Part shown: positions 1 to 8,976 of the stretch, piece after piece
How positions within the stretch are numbered: the first letter of the stretch is position 1
Layout of the letters: each line of letters opens with the position of its first letter
Assembly (NCBI GenBank): GCA_947260005.1
Contig: CAMYOL010000026.1
Coordinates: 62,001-126,000, forward strand
DNA from: an uncultured Ectothiorhodospiraceae bacterium
Lineage (GTDB): Bacteria; Pseudomonadota; Gammaproteobacteria; UBA6429; Thiohalophilaceae
DNA length: 64,000 nt
Reading direction: 5' to 3'
The notes under the pieces: model-generated
Database searches by the model: none
The model's input: only the letters and a program-made list of their open reading frames with translations
Told to the model about the DNA's origin: nothing
Program-made: the position numbers and the translations under genes

Positions 1-123
1 CCAAAATGTTTGATAACGAAATGATGCAAATGTATAAACGGCTGGAATTACAATCATCACAATGAGTGAGATGATTATAGCTGTCCATAAGGTTATTTTT
101 TTTAGTTGAACTATGTCATCCAA
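1..123 (-). CDS. N-terminus of a membrane protein, probably a sensor (partial)
   Basis: This frame is open on the minus strand from a TTG at position 123 to the left edge (41 codons) and is absent from the ORF track. The visible peptide has a short polar start (LDDIVQLKKI) followed by a strongly hydrophobic stretch (IIISLIVMIVIPAVY), which looks like a first transmembrane helix. It begins 11 bases after the stop of the PstS-like gene on the same strand, so the two are probably co-transcribed. Membrane sensors such as histidine kinases or diguanylate cyclases often follow a periplasmic binding protein of this type, but nothing visible proves that here. The start is uncertain: the only nearby ATG is out of frame and is followed at once by a stop. 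Confidence 0.45.
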   Translation of the reverse strand, partial: MDDIVQLKKITLWTAIIISLIVMIVIPAVYTFASFRYQTFW

Positions 124-134
124 GTAAAGTAACC

Positions 135-983
135 TTATAGCGAGAAATGAATGGCCTTGTGCCCGGTCCGTTCAAGGATGTTTTTACCTTCTTTAGAGGT
201 CAGGAATTTAATAAATTTAGTAACAACCTCATTACTATCTTTCGATATAACGATGTAGAGATCTTTGACTAAACTGTAGTGCCCATTGGTGATGCTCTCG
301 ATTGAAGGCGTAATACCATTAAGTTTAAGACTTTTTAACGGTCGTTGCTCGGCAATGATTAATGAAAGCGTACTGGTGCCAATCGCACCTGGCACGGATG
401 CTATTTTGTCAGCGCTATTTTGATCCGTTGTTGCGATCGGAACACCACGTCTCTGGTAGGCTTGTTGCAAAGGTTCGATCATCCAGGGTAAGTGCTTTTC
501 AACTAGCAATGTATCAGAATCAGATTTAGGTCTTAAAATTGGCCGAGCGACTGTGCCGTCAGGCCAATACGGTGATTTACCAGAATAGATATCTTTCAAC
601 TGTGTCGACGTGATACCGTCTGTTGGATTTTTTCTTGCGGCTGCAAAGACCAGCGGAGTCTGGGCATATTTAAACGCTCGTATAGATGGTGTTTGTTCTT
701 TTGGTTTTAAAGGACGTGAGGTGATCGCGATATCTAATTTACCTGCCTGCAAGGCTTTTACTCCACCACTGCTGCCCAGGCTTGGCGGTATTTCAATCGC
801 CAGGTTATTTTGTGTGGCAGAAAAGATATCAGCCAACTGTCTGATTGTTGCGAGATCAGTTCCGCTACCGCCAATTCGGAGTGTCGTTTCGGCTAAGGTA
901 CTTGTTGAAACGGTTGTCAGGGCAATAGTAGTTGAATATCCCAGCACTAAAAATCTGGATAAAAGCCAGTTTAATCGATGCAT
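135..983 (-). CDS. PstS-like periplasmic phosphate/oxyanion-binding protein
   Basis: This 282-residue protein has an N-terminal signal peptide (hydrophobic run ending near LAETTLRIGG). It then follows the pattern of the PBP-like family of phosphate ABC transporter receptors: an IGGSGTDLA segment, a SLGSSGGVKAL segment that would bind the oxyanion, and DIAITSRPL, where PstS-like proteins usually report the alternative conformation. It is shorter than classical PstS (about 320-350 residues) and no pstCAB genes adjoin it. The next gene downstream on the same strand starts like a membrane sensor. A sensory or scavenging role is therefore as likely as transport. The ligand (phosphate, molybdate or another anion) cannot be settled from sequence. 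Confidence 0.75.
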   Translation of the reverse strand: MHRLNWLLSRFLVLGYSTTIALTTVSTSTLAETTLRIGGSGTDLATIRQLADIFSATQNNLAIEIPPSLGSSGGVKALQAGKLDIAITSRPLKPKEQTPSIRAFKYAQTPLVFAAARKNPTDGITSTQLKDIYSGKSPYWPDGTVARPILRPKSDSDTLLVEKHLPWMIEPLQQAYQRRGVPIATTDQNSADKIASVPGAIGTSTLSLIIAEQRPLKSLKLNGITPSIESITNGHYSLVKDLYIVISKDSNEVVTKFIKFLTSKEGKNILERTGHKAIHFSL

Positions 984-1248
984 TGTACGATCACCTTTGC
1001 AAAATAATTAAAGTAACTTATTGATTTAATTAAATTAATGTTTTTGTTGTTTAAACGCTACACTATAATTATCGGCATTAATATGAAAGACTTAATGCGT
1101 TGCGTGAAAGAAAAAGTATAGCATTTGACAACATAACTCTTAAATTCTGTGGATACAGTTCGTAACAACAGCCTCAGGCATATTCTCAAGATTAGTAAAT
1201 TTATTAAAATAAAATGAAGAAAAATAACTTTGATATATTTGCGAATTA

Positions 1249-2607
1249 ATGGAAATGATAAAGCGCGTAACTAATTTGCTCCAGGATTCCTGGCAAGGGT
1301 TTTGTCGTGCCGTCGTCGCTGTTTTTTACCGCAATATTGAAATCGATGGTCTGCAGTATTTTCCCATGAACGGATCGGTCTTACTGTGCGCCAACCATGC
1401 CAATGCCCTTGCAGATGCGGTGATCATACAAGCGGTCATTCCACGGCTGTTGCATCCTATTGCGCGCAGTGGTTTGTTTAAAAATTGGTTACTTAAACCC
1501 TTTATGTTGACCATGCAAGCGGTACCAGTCTACCGGCGACAGGATAATGAAGCCAGTACGAAGGAAAATGTTGGCACTTTCCAGCGATGTTATGACATGT
1601 TAGGGCAAGGTGAAGTGATACTCATTTTCCCGGAAGGGCAGAGTCACTCGGATCCATGTTTACGCCCTATCAAATCCGGCGCAGCAAGAATGATCCTGGG
1701 TTGTTATAAGCAGGGGATACCACTCACTGTGCTACCCATTGGTTTGACTTTCTCTAACAAAGGTAAATTTCGTAGTAACCTGTTTATAAAAATAGGTGAA
1801 CCTGTTGATTTGGCTTCCGCAAATGACGGAGCTGGTAATGAAGTACGCCAACTTACAGCTGATATACAACATTCTATTGAGTCTGTCACGATCAATGTAG
1901 AAGAGTCAGAAGATCTTGATTTTCTGAAACGTGTAGAACGATTTTTTGCCATGCGTCATGGAAAGTATCGACATCGTAGTATGGCATTACGCTTTCGGGC
2001 ATTGCAGAAAATTAATCATGCCTATCTCCAGCTGCGAAAACATGCACCCGAACAAGTAATCGAGCTTAAACATAGGCTACATCAATTTGAGCGTTTATGT
2101 CACACATGGAGAATCAATGCATATCACGTAACAATCCACTATACACCATCAGTGGTAACGAGATTTATATTACACAGCCTTACTATATTACTTGTGATAT
2201 TACCTATAGGAATTTGGGGCATCATTAATAGTTACATTCCCTTTGTCTTGACTCGCAACTTTGCCAGGTTAATCTCCAAAGGTACCGATCAATATGATAC
2301 CGCCAAGATGGTATTTGGTTTGGTTTTGTTTCCCTTGTTTTGGGCGGGGCAAATTTGGTGGCTAGCCTTACAGATAAATATATTGATCTTAGGAATGTAT
2401 ATCATCAGTTTACCGCTATCTGCTGCAGCTGCGTTGTACTTGCGTCGGGAACGTCAACGTATCTGGGATAATCTTCGTGTCTTTTTCCTGTTTGTGCGTA
2501 AGCGTAAATTAAAAAGTTATTTGGAAAATAGACGGCAGGAACTCGAACGTGAACTCGCAAGGCTTGTTCGTATTGCTAAACAGATTAAACTTTCAAAGCC
2601 TGGTTAG
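1249..2607 (+). CDS. PlsC-type membrane acyltransferase
   Basis: This 452-residue protein belongs to the glycerolipid acyltransferase (PlsC/LPLAT) superfamily, which transfers acyl groups to lysophospholipids or glycerol-3-phosphate at the inner membrane. The catalytic block reads CANHANALADAV, spacing His and Asp by five residues rather than the canonical four; I recall this longer form from the Gpt2/Sct1-like branch but did not check it. The substrate block FPEGQSHSD is present near residue 130. The C-terminal half has two to three hydrophobic segments (about residues 300-325 and 350-390) and then a basic, charged tail rich in Arg and Lys, likely cytoplasmic. It stands alone, divergent from the PstS-like gene, so the pathway is not given by context. 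Exact acceptor unknown. Confidence 0.8.
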   Translation: MEMIKRVTNLLQDSWQGFCRAVVAVFYRNIEIDGLQYFPMNGSVLLCANHANALADAVIIQAVIPRLLHPIARSGLFKNWLLKPFMLTMQAVPVYRRQDNEASTKENVGTFQRCYDMLGQGEVILIFPEGQSHSDPCLRPIKSGAARMILGCYKQGIPLTVLPIGLTFSNKGKFRSNLFIKIGEPVDLASANDGAGNEVRQLTADIQHSIESVTINVEESEDLDFLKRVERFFAMRHGKYRHRSMALRFRALQKINHAYLQLRKHAPEQVIELKHRLHQFERLCHTWRINAYHVTIHYTPSVVTRFILHSLTILLVILPIGIWGIINSYIPFVLTRNFARLISKGTDQYDTAKMVFGLVLFPLFWAGQIWWLALQINILILGMYIISLPLSAAAALYLRRERQRIWDNLRVFFLFVRKRKLKSYLENRRQELERELARLVRIAKQIKLSKPG

Positions 2608-2756
2608 ATTATTTAAAGATAAGAAATACAATATAATATTATACTTAGCTGATACTAGAGTTATTTCACTTCATTTTTGTCCATTCCTATAAATAGACAG
2701 GTACCTTTTATTATTATTATAGTTCGTTTAACCTGGTCCGGTTCTGATGAACGATC

Positions 2757-4172
2757 TTAGGGGGCCTCAAAGGCACCGATACTGGGAGGTGTGTTATACG
2801 CACCCCGATCATAATCGCCGACAAGCCCTCGAGGTACGTCTCGACCCTGACCGACTGCAGGACTACTCGCTGGTATACGGTAATCCACACCAAGATTTGG
2901 ATTCTGTTGTACGATAGGATTTGATTCCGGCGGAATACCCCCGCCGTAGCTGGGGCCGGAAAAATTATTGTTATCCATGGCATACCATAGATTTGATCCG
3001 AAAGTGAAAGTCGCAGGATTAGTATCTGCACCAACATTAACGAAAGTGGAAACCTGACTGGTATTGAACACGATAATATTATTGATATAGTAACCATTTA
3101 TACCCGCCGTACGAGAAGTATTTTCCTCGAGAATACGAGCAATATATTGTTGCGGTTCAATAACGGTATTATTCGCAAACACACAGGTATCACAGCCGAC
3201 AAACGCGACCGGAGCTGAGCCAGGTCGAATAAAAATATTGGCGATGATCTGAATTTGACTACCTTCATATGTGGCATTCAGTGGACGAAAGTAAGGTGTT
3301 CCTGTTGAGCCACCCGCATTAATAGCGCGCTGGCCAATATCAACAAAACGGTTCCCGTGGATGAGAATATTAGCAGTACCACCTTTGGTATTCATGGCAT
3401 TAACTGGCATATCGTGAAAGTAGTTGCCAGTGATGATGCCATCGTGACTACCGACCATATCGATGGCTTCACCGGCATTACAGTTTTCGAATTCACTAGA
3501 CTCTATATAAAAGTTATCGACGCCAGAAAGTTTTAAACAGTCATTGTTACTTCCATTGCCGACATTTCTGATATGTATATTACGTAACACGATATATTCA
3601 CTGGGCGTAACATAATCGCCACCGTCATCAATATTGATGCCGTGCGGGAAGGTGTTTTGAATGGTGAGTCCATCAATGACCAGATAACGTGCGTCTATCA
3701 GGTGTAGCGCCATTTCTGAATTATTACCATCTATGGTGACGACGCCATTTGCAACCAGTGCGATGGGTGCCTGGTCAGTTCCGTGCAAATTAGTGAAGGT
3801 TCCGATCGGGGCATAGTTACCAGCGGCTATATTAATGCGTGTTCCCGGCATTGCATTCAATAATGCATCGCGAATGTTGTTGTACGGTAAAGATTGGCTG
3901 CCGTCACCCCCTGCTGCTGCCGTGCTTGAGACAAAGGCTTCATTTTGGTAAGTAATATTTAGATCAAAGGCCTGCGGGAAACCAGTTGCAGGTGGTGGTG
4001 TAGGTTCTGGCGCAGGTTCTGGTTCTGGCGGTTGAGGAGGAGGCGTGTTATTAGTATTCTCTTCATTATCCGGTGTCGGTGTATTCTCATCACCACCTCC
4101 ACAACCGGACAAGCCAGCCATTATAAATAGAGTAATAAAAACGTAGATTAATTGTTTGAGATAGATTATCAC
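2757..4172 (-). CDS. Secreted lipoprotein with right-handed parallel beta-helix
   Basis: This 471-residue protein starts with GTG. Its N-terminal hydrophobic segment ends in a lipobox (MAGLSGC), followed by a Pro/Glu-rich linker of about 35 residues, so it should be a lipid-anchored surface or periplasmic protein. The body, from about residue 80, shows the repeating pattern of a parallel beta-helix: many short hydrophobic strands separated by Asn and Gly, as in LVIDGLTIQNT, YIVLRNIHIRNVG and GIITGNYFHDM. Such folds are typical of polysaccharide lyases and pectate-lyase-like proteins. I see no catalytic residue set that fixes a substrate. Neighbouring genes are divergent or convergent, so it is probably monocistronic. 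Confidence 0.8.
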   Translation of the reverse strand: MIIYLKQLIYVFITLFIMAGLSGCGGGDENTPTPDNEENTNNTPPPQPPEPEPAPEPTPPPATGFPQAFDLNITYQNEAFVSSTAAAGGDGSQSLPYNNIRDALLNAMPGTRINIAAGNYAPIGTFTNLHGTDQAPIALVANGVVTIDGNNSEMALHLIDARYLVIDGLTIQNTFPHGINIDDGGDYVTPSEYIVLRNIHIRNVGNGSNNDCLKLSGVDNFYIESSEFENCNAGEAIDMVGSHDGIITGNYFHDMPVNAMNTKGGTANILIHGNRFVDIGQRAINAGGSTGTPYFRPLNATYEGSQIQIIANIFIRPGSAPVAFVGCDTCVFANNTVIEPQQYIARILEENTSRTAGINGYYINNIIVFNTSQVSTFVNVGADTNPATFTFGSNLWYAMDNNNFSGPSYGGGIPPESNPIVQQNPNLGVDYRIPASSPAVGQGRDVPRGLVGDYDRGAYNTPPSIGAFEAP

Positions 4173-4414
4173 GACAGGTTATTTTCTTAGGTTAGTAATA
4201 ATATTGTATTTTTACACATTCGAGTATATTAATGGATTAGTAAACTAATTTTATGCATTTGTTTCTGATCTGCCAACCGATCCACAATAGTGTTTTAGTA
4301 AAGGTAAATATTGTGAAATACATCACATTAGATACTACTAACTAAGAGCTAGTAAAAATATAAGCTGTAGCACACATTCAGATTAAACATGTTAACCTAG
4401 TTAGCATAAATTAC

Positions 4415-4431
4415 AGGGAGGAGCGGATGTG
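4415..4431 (+). promoter_or_regulatory. Ribosome binding site that selects the GTG start
   Basis: A strong Shine-Dalgarno sequence (AGGGAGGAG) lies about five bases before GTG at 4429. The ATG that overlaps this GTG (4427-4429) is followed immediately by TGA in its own frame and cannot be the start, so translation of the Fe-S subunit should begin at GTG. Confidence 0.7.
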
Positions 4432-4896
4432 ATAAAACTGAACGTCAACGGTACGGTGCATACCCTTGATATAGATAATGATATACCGCTACTCTGGGTA
4501 TTACGCGAACAACTTGGGTTGACGGGCACCAAGTACAGTTGTGGTATAGGCAACTGCGGTTCCTGCACGGTACATATAAATGGTGAGGCCGTACGTGCGT
4601 GTGTTATTCCAGTGTCTTCACTCGATTCATCCAAGCAGATAGTGACTATTGAAGCTCTGTCTGAGGATAATCGTCATCCTCTACAACAGGCATGGAAAAA
4701 ACTTGATGTCCCACAGTGTGGGTACTGTCAGTCAGGCATGCTCATGAGCGCCGCCGCGCTGTTGAATAAAATTCCACGTCCCAGTGATGAGGATATCGAT
4801 GCCAATATTACGAACATCTGTCGATGTGGCACTTTCAACCGGGTAAGACAGGGTATTCATCTGGCTGCCGACATTAACAAGCGCGGGAGGACATGA
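4429..4896 (+). CDS. [2Fe-2S] subunit of a molybdenum hydroxylase
   Basis: This 155-residue protein is the small iron-sulfur subunit of a xanthine-oxidase-family enzyme of the isoquinoline 1-oxidoreductase/aldehyde dehydrogenase type. The plant-ferredoxin-like domain carries the first cluster motif (CGIGNCGSC, with a later Cys at VRACVIP). The C-terminal helical domain carries the second (CGYCQSGM and CRCGTFNR). Both clusters pass electrons away from the molybdenum site on the partner subunit. Its stop overlaps the next start by four bases (ATGA), so the two are translationally coupled. There is no FAD subunit in the operon, which fits the two-subunit type that reduces a cytochrome or a membrane acceptor. 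Confidence 0.92.
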   Translation: MIKLNVNGTVHTLDIDNDIPLLWVLREQLGLTGTKYSCGIGNCGSCTVHINGEAVRACVIPVSSLDSSKQIVTIEALSEDNRHPLQQAWKKLDVPQCGYCQSGMLMSAAALLNKIPRPSDEDIDANITNICRCGTFNRVRQGIHLAADINKRGRT

Positions 4897-7118
4897 TGAA
4901 AAAAGAAATCATCAACGTTTCACGCCGCGACTTTCTTATTACGACGGGCAAAGCTGGTGCAGGCATGAGCCTTGGTTTTTATTTATCAGGTTGTCGTGAA
5001 AATATTTCCAATGAAGCACCCACAAGTCTAATGGCTGCGGCAACAGAAAAACTTGCGCAAGTCCCGGAAGTCAATGCATGGGTGGTGATTCAACCAGATG
5101 ACACCGTGATTATTCGTATTGCGCGCTCGGAAATGGGGCAGGGTACGTTGACTGGGCTGGCACAAATGGTAGCGGAAGAACTCGAGTGTGATTGGTCAAA
5201 GGTCACCACGGAATATCCTACTCCCGGTCAAAATATAGCGCGAGATAATGTATGGCGTGATTTCGCTACCGGTGGCAGTTTTGGTATTCGTGGTAGTCAT
5301 CAGTATGTCCGCAAGGGTGGTGCAGTCGCCCGCCACATGTTGCTTGAAGCGGCGGCAGAACAATGGGGTGTCGAGATGGCTGAATGTAAGGTGGCCAACA
5401 GTGTGATTACTCATGTTCCAAGTGGCCGTACGATAACTTATGGTAATGTTGCGGCAGCAGCGGCTGAGTTGTTTCCACCTGAGCAGATAGAACTCAAAGA
5501 TCCTAAAGACTGGCAACTTATTGGCAAACCGGTCCACCGTCTGGATACGGATGACAAACTCAATGGCAAACAGATCTTTGCGGCCGATCTGACTTTACCT
5601 GACATGTTAAATGCCAGCATCAAGGCATGCCCGGTTTTTGGAGGCAAGCTCAAAACGTTTGATGAAACCAAAGTAAGCAACATGCCGGGTGTACGCAAGG
5701 TAGTGGCGGTTCATGATGATGCCGTTGCCGTTGTGGCTGATACCTGGTGGCAGGCAAAGAAGGCATTGGATGCGTTACCCATTACCTGGAGCAAGGGACC
5801 CAATACGAATGTGAATAGTGCCTCCATCGACAAAATGTTGGATGAAGGTTTGACTTCGAAAGAAAATGTATTTGTGGGTAATCAGATTGGTGATGTTAGC
5901 AAAGCACTTGAAGGTGCTGCGAAAGTTGTGGAAGCGACTTATCGTTATCCATTTCAAAATCATGCCACGATGGAACCGATGAACGCGACGGCACTTTGGA
6001 CCAAAGACAAATGCGAAGTCTGGTGCCCGACGCAAAACGGCACGGCTTCATTACACGCGGCTGCCGATGCTGCGGGTTTACCGGTTAGCCAGTGTGATGT
6101 CTACAAGATTCATCTGGGGGGTGGTTTTGGTCGTCGTGGTGCGTTTCAGGACTATGTGAAGCAGGTGGTCGCCATTGCCAAACAGTTACCAGGCATACCG
6201 GTTAAACTACTTTGGACTCGAGAAGAAGATATGGCTCATGGTCATTATCACCCCATCACTAAATGTAAAATGCGGGGAGGCCTGGACGATAAAGGTAACT
6301 TAACCGGTTTGCATGTGCGAATTTCCGGCCAATCCATTCTCGCTGCGGTGAATCCCGGCTGGATGACCAATGGTGCTGACATGTTCACCTTTCAGGGTAT
6401 GTTACCGAAAGGTGATCATAGTATCAGCTACACGGTACCGAATTTGCTGGTTGATCATGCCATGCGTAATCCACCGGTACCTCCCGGCTTCTGGCGTGGG
6501 GTGAACATAAACCAGAATGCTATTTATATGGAATCTTTTATCGACGAACTGGCACATGCTGCCGGAAAAGATCCCTTGACGTTTCGACAAAAGTTAATGG
6601 TAAAGCATCCTGAAGGTTTAGCGGTTCTAAATGCCGTGGCAGAACAAGCCGGTTGGGGTAAGCCAGCAGAAAAAGGTGTGTATCGAGGGCTGTCTGTATG
6701 CAAAGCCTTTGCCAGTCATATTGCAGCCTGTGCAGAAGTGTCAGTCAATGAAAAAGGAAAATTAAAAATTCATCGCATTGTTGCGGCGACGGATCCCGGC
6801 TATGCTGTAAATCCTCAACAGATTGAAGCACAGGTGGAAGGTTCATTTGTTTATGGTTTATCCGCATTACTTTATGGCGAATGTACGATTAAAGATGGTG
6901 CGGTTGAGCAAAGTAATTTTCATGATTATGGTTCAATGCGAATCAATGAGATGCCAAAAGTTGAAGTTATTGTTATGCCGTCGGGTGGCTTCTGGGGTGG
7001 TGTAGGGGAACCCACCATTGCTGTGGCCGCTCCAGCCGTGTTGAATGCCATTTTTGCGGCAACGGGTAAACGAATACGTCATTTCCCATTACAAGGAACT
7101 AACCTGTTAGCGAGTTAA
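4893..7118 (+). CDS. Molybdopterin-binding large subunit, Tat-exported (IorB-like)
   Basis: This 741-residue catalytic subunit of a xanthine-oxidase-family molybdoenzyme hydroxylates an aldehyde or N-heterocycle with water. The N-terminus has a twin-arginine signal (SRRDFL, then a hydrophobic stretch) that ends in a lipobox-like LSGC near residue 33, so the folded heterodimer is probably exported and perhaps lipid-anchored. The cofactor region is recognisable by GGGFGRRG (about residue 408), and the catalytic glutamate lies in GVGEP near the C-terminus. A probable N-terminal substrate-binding domain starts with VNAWVVIQPDD. The gene order with the Fe-S subunit, XdhC-like and MocA-like genes supports a periplasmic molybdopterin cytosine dinucleotide enzyme. 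The substrate is not readable from sequence; isoquinoline-type and aldehyde-type members look alike at this level. Confidence 0.9.
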   Translation: MMKKEIINVSRRDFLITTGKAGAGMSLGFYLSGCRENISNEAPTSLMAAATEKLAQVPEVNAWVVIQPDDTVIIRIARSEMGQGTLTGLAQMVAEELECDWSKVTTEYPTPGQNIARDNVWRDFATGGSFGIRGSHQYVRKGGAVARHMLLEAAAEQWGVEMAECKVANSVITHVPSGRTITYGNVAAAAAELFPPEQIELKDPKDWQLIGKPVHRLDTDDKLNGKQIFAADLTLPDMLNASIKACPVFGGKLKTFDETKVSNMPGVRKVVAVHDDAVAVVADTWWQAKKALDALPITWSKGPNTNVNSASIDKMLDEGLTSKENVFVGNQIGDVSKALEGAAKVVEATYRYPFQNHATMEPMNATALWTKDKCEVWCPTQNGTASLHAAADAAGLPVSQCDVYKIHLGGGFGRRGAFQDYVKQVVAIAKQLPGIPVKLLWTREEDMAHGHYHPITKCKMRGGLDDKGNLTGLHVRISGQSILAAVNPGWMTNGADMFTFQGMLPKGDHSISYTVPNLLVDHAMRNPPVPPGFWRGVNINQNAIYMESFIDELAHAAGKDPLTFRQKLMVKHPEGLAVLNAVAEQAGWGKPAEKGVYRGLSVCKAFASHIAACAEVSVNEKGKLKIHRIVAATDPGYAVNPQQIEAQVEGSFVYGLSALLYGECTIKDGAVEQSNFHDYGSMRINEMPKVEVIVMPSGGFWGGVGEPTIAVAAPAVLNAIFAATGKRIRHFPLQGTNLLAS

Positions 7119-7121
7119 TCG

Positions 7122-8102
7122 ATGCCACTTTACGGAACTGATCTGGAAATATTGCAGACCGCTCGCCAATGGTTACAGCAGGGACTTGAAGTTACATTGG
7201 TCACTGTCTTAAAGACCTGGGGATCATCCCCGCGTCCACCGGGATCGCTCATGATCATGCATCGTGATGGTGTGGTGTGCGGTTCAGTATCGGGCGGCTG
7301 CGTTGAAGAAGATCTGTTGCAACGTTATGTTAATCATCAACTCAGTGACAATTATCCTACGCGTCTTAATTATGGTGTTAATCGTGATGAAGCGACACGT
7401 TTTGGATTACCGTGTGGAGGCCGTCTCGAGCTGCTTGTTGAACAGTTAGATAATCTTGGGCAACTTGAGCAATTACTGGATGCTATGCAGCAGAAAAAAT
7501 TAACTGCACGTCACGTGGATCTGCAATCAGGTCAAGTCTTACTGGAAAAAGCCAGAACTGAACATGATTTTGCTTACACTAATATATATGTACGTAAAAT
7601 CTTTGGGCCGCAATGGTATATGTTATTGATCGGTGCCGGTCATCTTTCACAGTATGTTTCGCAAATGGCATTAATGCTTGGTTATCAGGTGATCGTATGC
7701 GACCCTCGCGAGGAATATGCGCAAGCCTGGCAGGTCGAAGGGACTGAACTAACGACAATTATGCCGGATGACGCGGTACAGAAATATTCCCGACAACCGC
7801 GTAGTATTGTGCTTGCATTGACACATGATCCTAAATTAGATGATATGGCCTTACTTGAGGCATTAGAGTCGCCTGCTTTCTATGTTGGTGCGATTGGCTC
7901 ACAGCGTAATTGTGACTTACGCCGTCAGAGATTAACAGAGTTAGGTCTATCAACCGATCAGTTGCAACGTTTACATGCCCCGGTGGGTTTATCCATTGGG
8001 AGTCATACTCCCCCAGAAATCGCCGTGTCTATTCTTGCAGAAATCACTTTACACCGTAATATACTGGATCAATCCGAAAAACAGACAATCAGTATTGTAT
8101 GA
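7122..8102 (+). CDS. XdhC/CoxI-family molybdenum cofactor insertion factor
   Basis: This 326-residue protein matches the XdhC family, which binds the mature molybdenum cofactor, promotes its sulfuration and hands it to the apoenzyme. The N-terminal XdhC/CoxI domain has the typical SSPRPPGSLMIM segment and GSVSGGCVEEDL. The C-terminal Rossmann-like domain has IGAGHLSQYVSQMA, then YVGAIGSQRN and APVGLSIGSHTPPEIAVSI, which mark the conserved C-terminal signature. It begins four bases after the large-subunit stop and overlaps the next gene by four bases. In this operon it should act as the dedicated chaperone for the upstream hydroxylase. Confidence 0.92.
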   Translation: MPLYGTDLEILQTARQWLQQGLEVTLVTVLKTWGSSPRPPGSLMIMHRDGVVCGSVSGGCVEEDLLQRYVNHQLSDNYPTRLNYGVNRDEATRFGLPCGGRLELLVEQLDNLGQLEQLLDAMQQKKLTARHVDLQSGQVLLEKARTEHDFAYTNIYVRKIFGPQWYMLLIGAGHLSQYVSQMALMLGYQVIVCDPREEYAQAWQVEGTELTTIMPDDAVQKYSRQPRSIVLALTHDPKLDDMALLEALESPAFYVGAIGSQRNCDLRRQRLTELGLSTDQLQRLHAPVGLSIGSHTPPEIAVSILAEITLHRNILDQSEKQTISIV

Positions 8103-8680
8103 GTAATCGACCGGTCGGAATATTACTTGCAGCTGGGCAGAGTAGTCGTTTTGGTACCAATAAACTGCTACATCCTGTCTTCGATGATATACCGATGTTA
8201 TTTGCGTCAGCACAAACGCTGGTAAGTGTAATATCTAAAGTAGTTGTTGTCATTAACCCTGGATTAACTCAATTCACACCTCAACTAGAAGAGTTGGGTT
8301 TGACGGTTGTTGTCAATGAACATTTTGAGACTGGAATGGGCAGCAGCATCGCATGTGGAGTTCGGGCCAGCGAAAATGTCCCTGGATTTAACTCGGGATG
8401 GTTAATTGCCCTGGCCGATATGCCGTATATTAAACCTGAAACGATTTCGTTGCTGGTTGCTAAAATGAACGATGGGGCTGATATTGTTGCCCCGGAATTC
8501 GAACAGCAACGAGGACATCCAGTCGGGTTTAGCCATCGCTATTTGAGTGAATTGATCGGATTAAGTGACGATATTGGCGCTCGACATATTATTAACAAGC
8601 ATCAGGATAATTTAGAATTAGTTTCAGTCATAGATGGAGGGGTAATCAAAGATATCGATTTCGCGAGTGAACTAATCTAA
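8099..8680 (+). CDS. mocA: MocA-like molybdenum cofactor cytidylyltransferase
   Basis: This 193-residue nucleotidyltransferase of the MobA/MocA family starts with the nucleotide-binding signature LLAAGQSSRFGTNK, and has the metal-binding segment ALADMPYI and the RGHPVGFS motif of the MocA/NicB-type proteins. It would transfer CMP from CTP to molybdopterin to make the dinucleotide cofactor used by xanthine-oxidase-family enzymes. Its start overlaps the stop of the XdhC-like gene (ATGA), making it the fourth gene of the operon. The assignment to CTP rather than GTP is inferred from the neighbouring enzyme class. Confidence 0.85.
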   Translation: MSNRPVGILLAAGQSSRFGTNKLLHPVFDDIPMLFASAQTLVSVISKVVVVINPGLTQFTPQLEELGLTVVVNEHFETGMGSSIACGVRASENVPGFNSGWLIALADMPYIKPETISLLVAKMNDGADIVAPEFEQQRGHPVGFSHRYLSELIGLSDDIGARHIINKHQDNLELVSVIDGGVIKDIDFASELI

Positions 8681-8731
8681 GTTCGAATTGTATCGGTTCG
8701 AATTATATCGGTTCGAATTATATCGGCTCGA
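8681..8731 (+). repeat. 15-bp tandem repeat, three copies plus a partial fourth
   Basis: The unit GTTCGAATTATATCG is repeated three times directly after the mocA-like stop codon (8681-8695, with one G for A difference, then 8696-8710 and 8711-8725). A degenerate partial copy (GCTCGA) follows. Each unit contains TTCGAA, a six-base palindrome. The array sits exactly between the operon end and the pseudogene. Confidence 0.85.
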
Positions 8732-8734
8732 GAT

Positions 8735-8976
8735 GTGTTGATGATTCCAATAGGTGGCAAGACCGCTCATAACACCATGGATGTAGAAGGAGCCGTGCAA
8801 GTCATCACTATGATGCGACTTAAATTAGTCATACCCTGTCATTATAATTGTCCGGTTTTTTCACGAAAACGTATAATCCTGCAGATGATATATTGTTCAA
8901 GCGAGAGGTGGAAAAAACAGGAGCGAAGTGTATTATATTAAATACAGGCAATTCACTTAGTTTATCTAATGAATAG
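8735..8976 (+). pseudogene. Frameshifted 3' remnant of a metallo-beta-lactamase-fold hydrolase
   Basis: The reading frame from GTG at 8735 encodes MIPIGGKTAHNTMD and then KLVIPCHYNCPVF, the C-terminal signature of UlaG/YtnP-like metal-dependent hydrolases (IPIGG, TMD, IPCHYN). After a run of six T at 8856-8861 the homology leaves this frame. In the next frame the sequence continues as FTKTYNPADDI, KREVEKTGAKCI and LNTGNSLSLSNE, with a stop at 8974-8976. One extra T in the run would restore a single frame. The N-terminal two thirds of the gene, including the HxHxDH metal site, is absent; the tandem repeat lies where it should be. I read it as a decayed gene, or less likely a sequencing error in a gene already truncated. 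Confidence 0.8.

Noticed and set aside
2717-3097. 126-residue ORF overlapping the beta-helix lipoprotein
   Set aside because: Same strand, different frame, wholly overlapped by a gene with a signal peptide and fold pattern.
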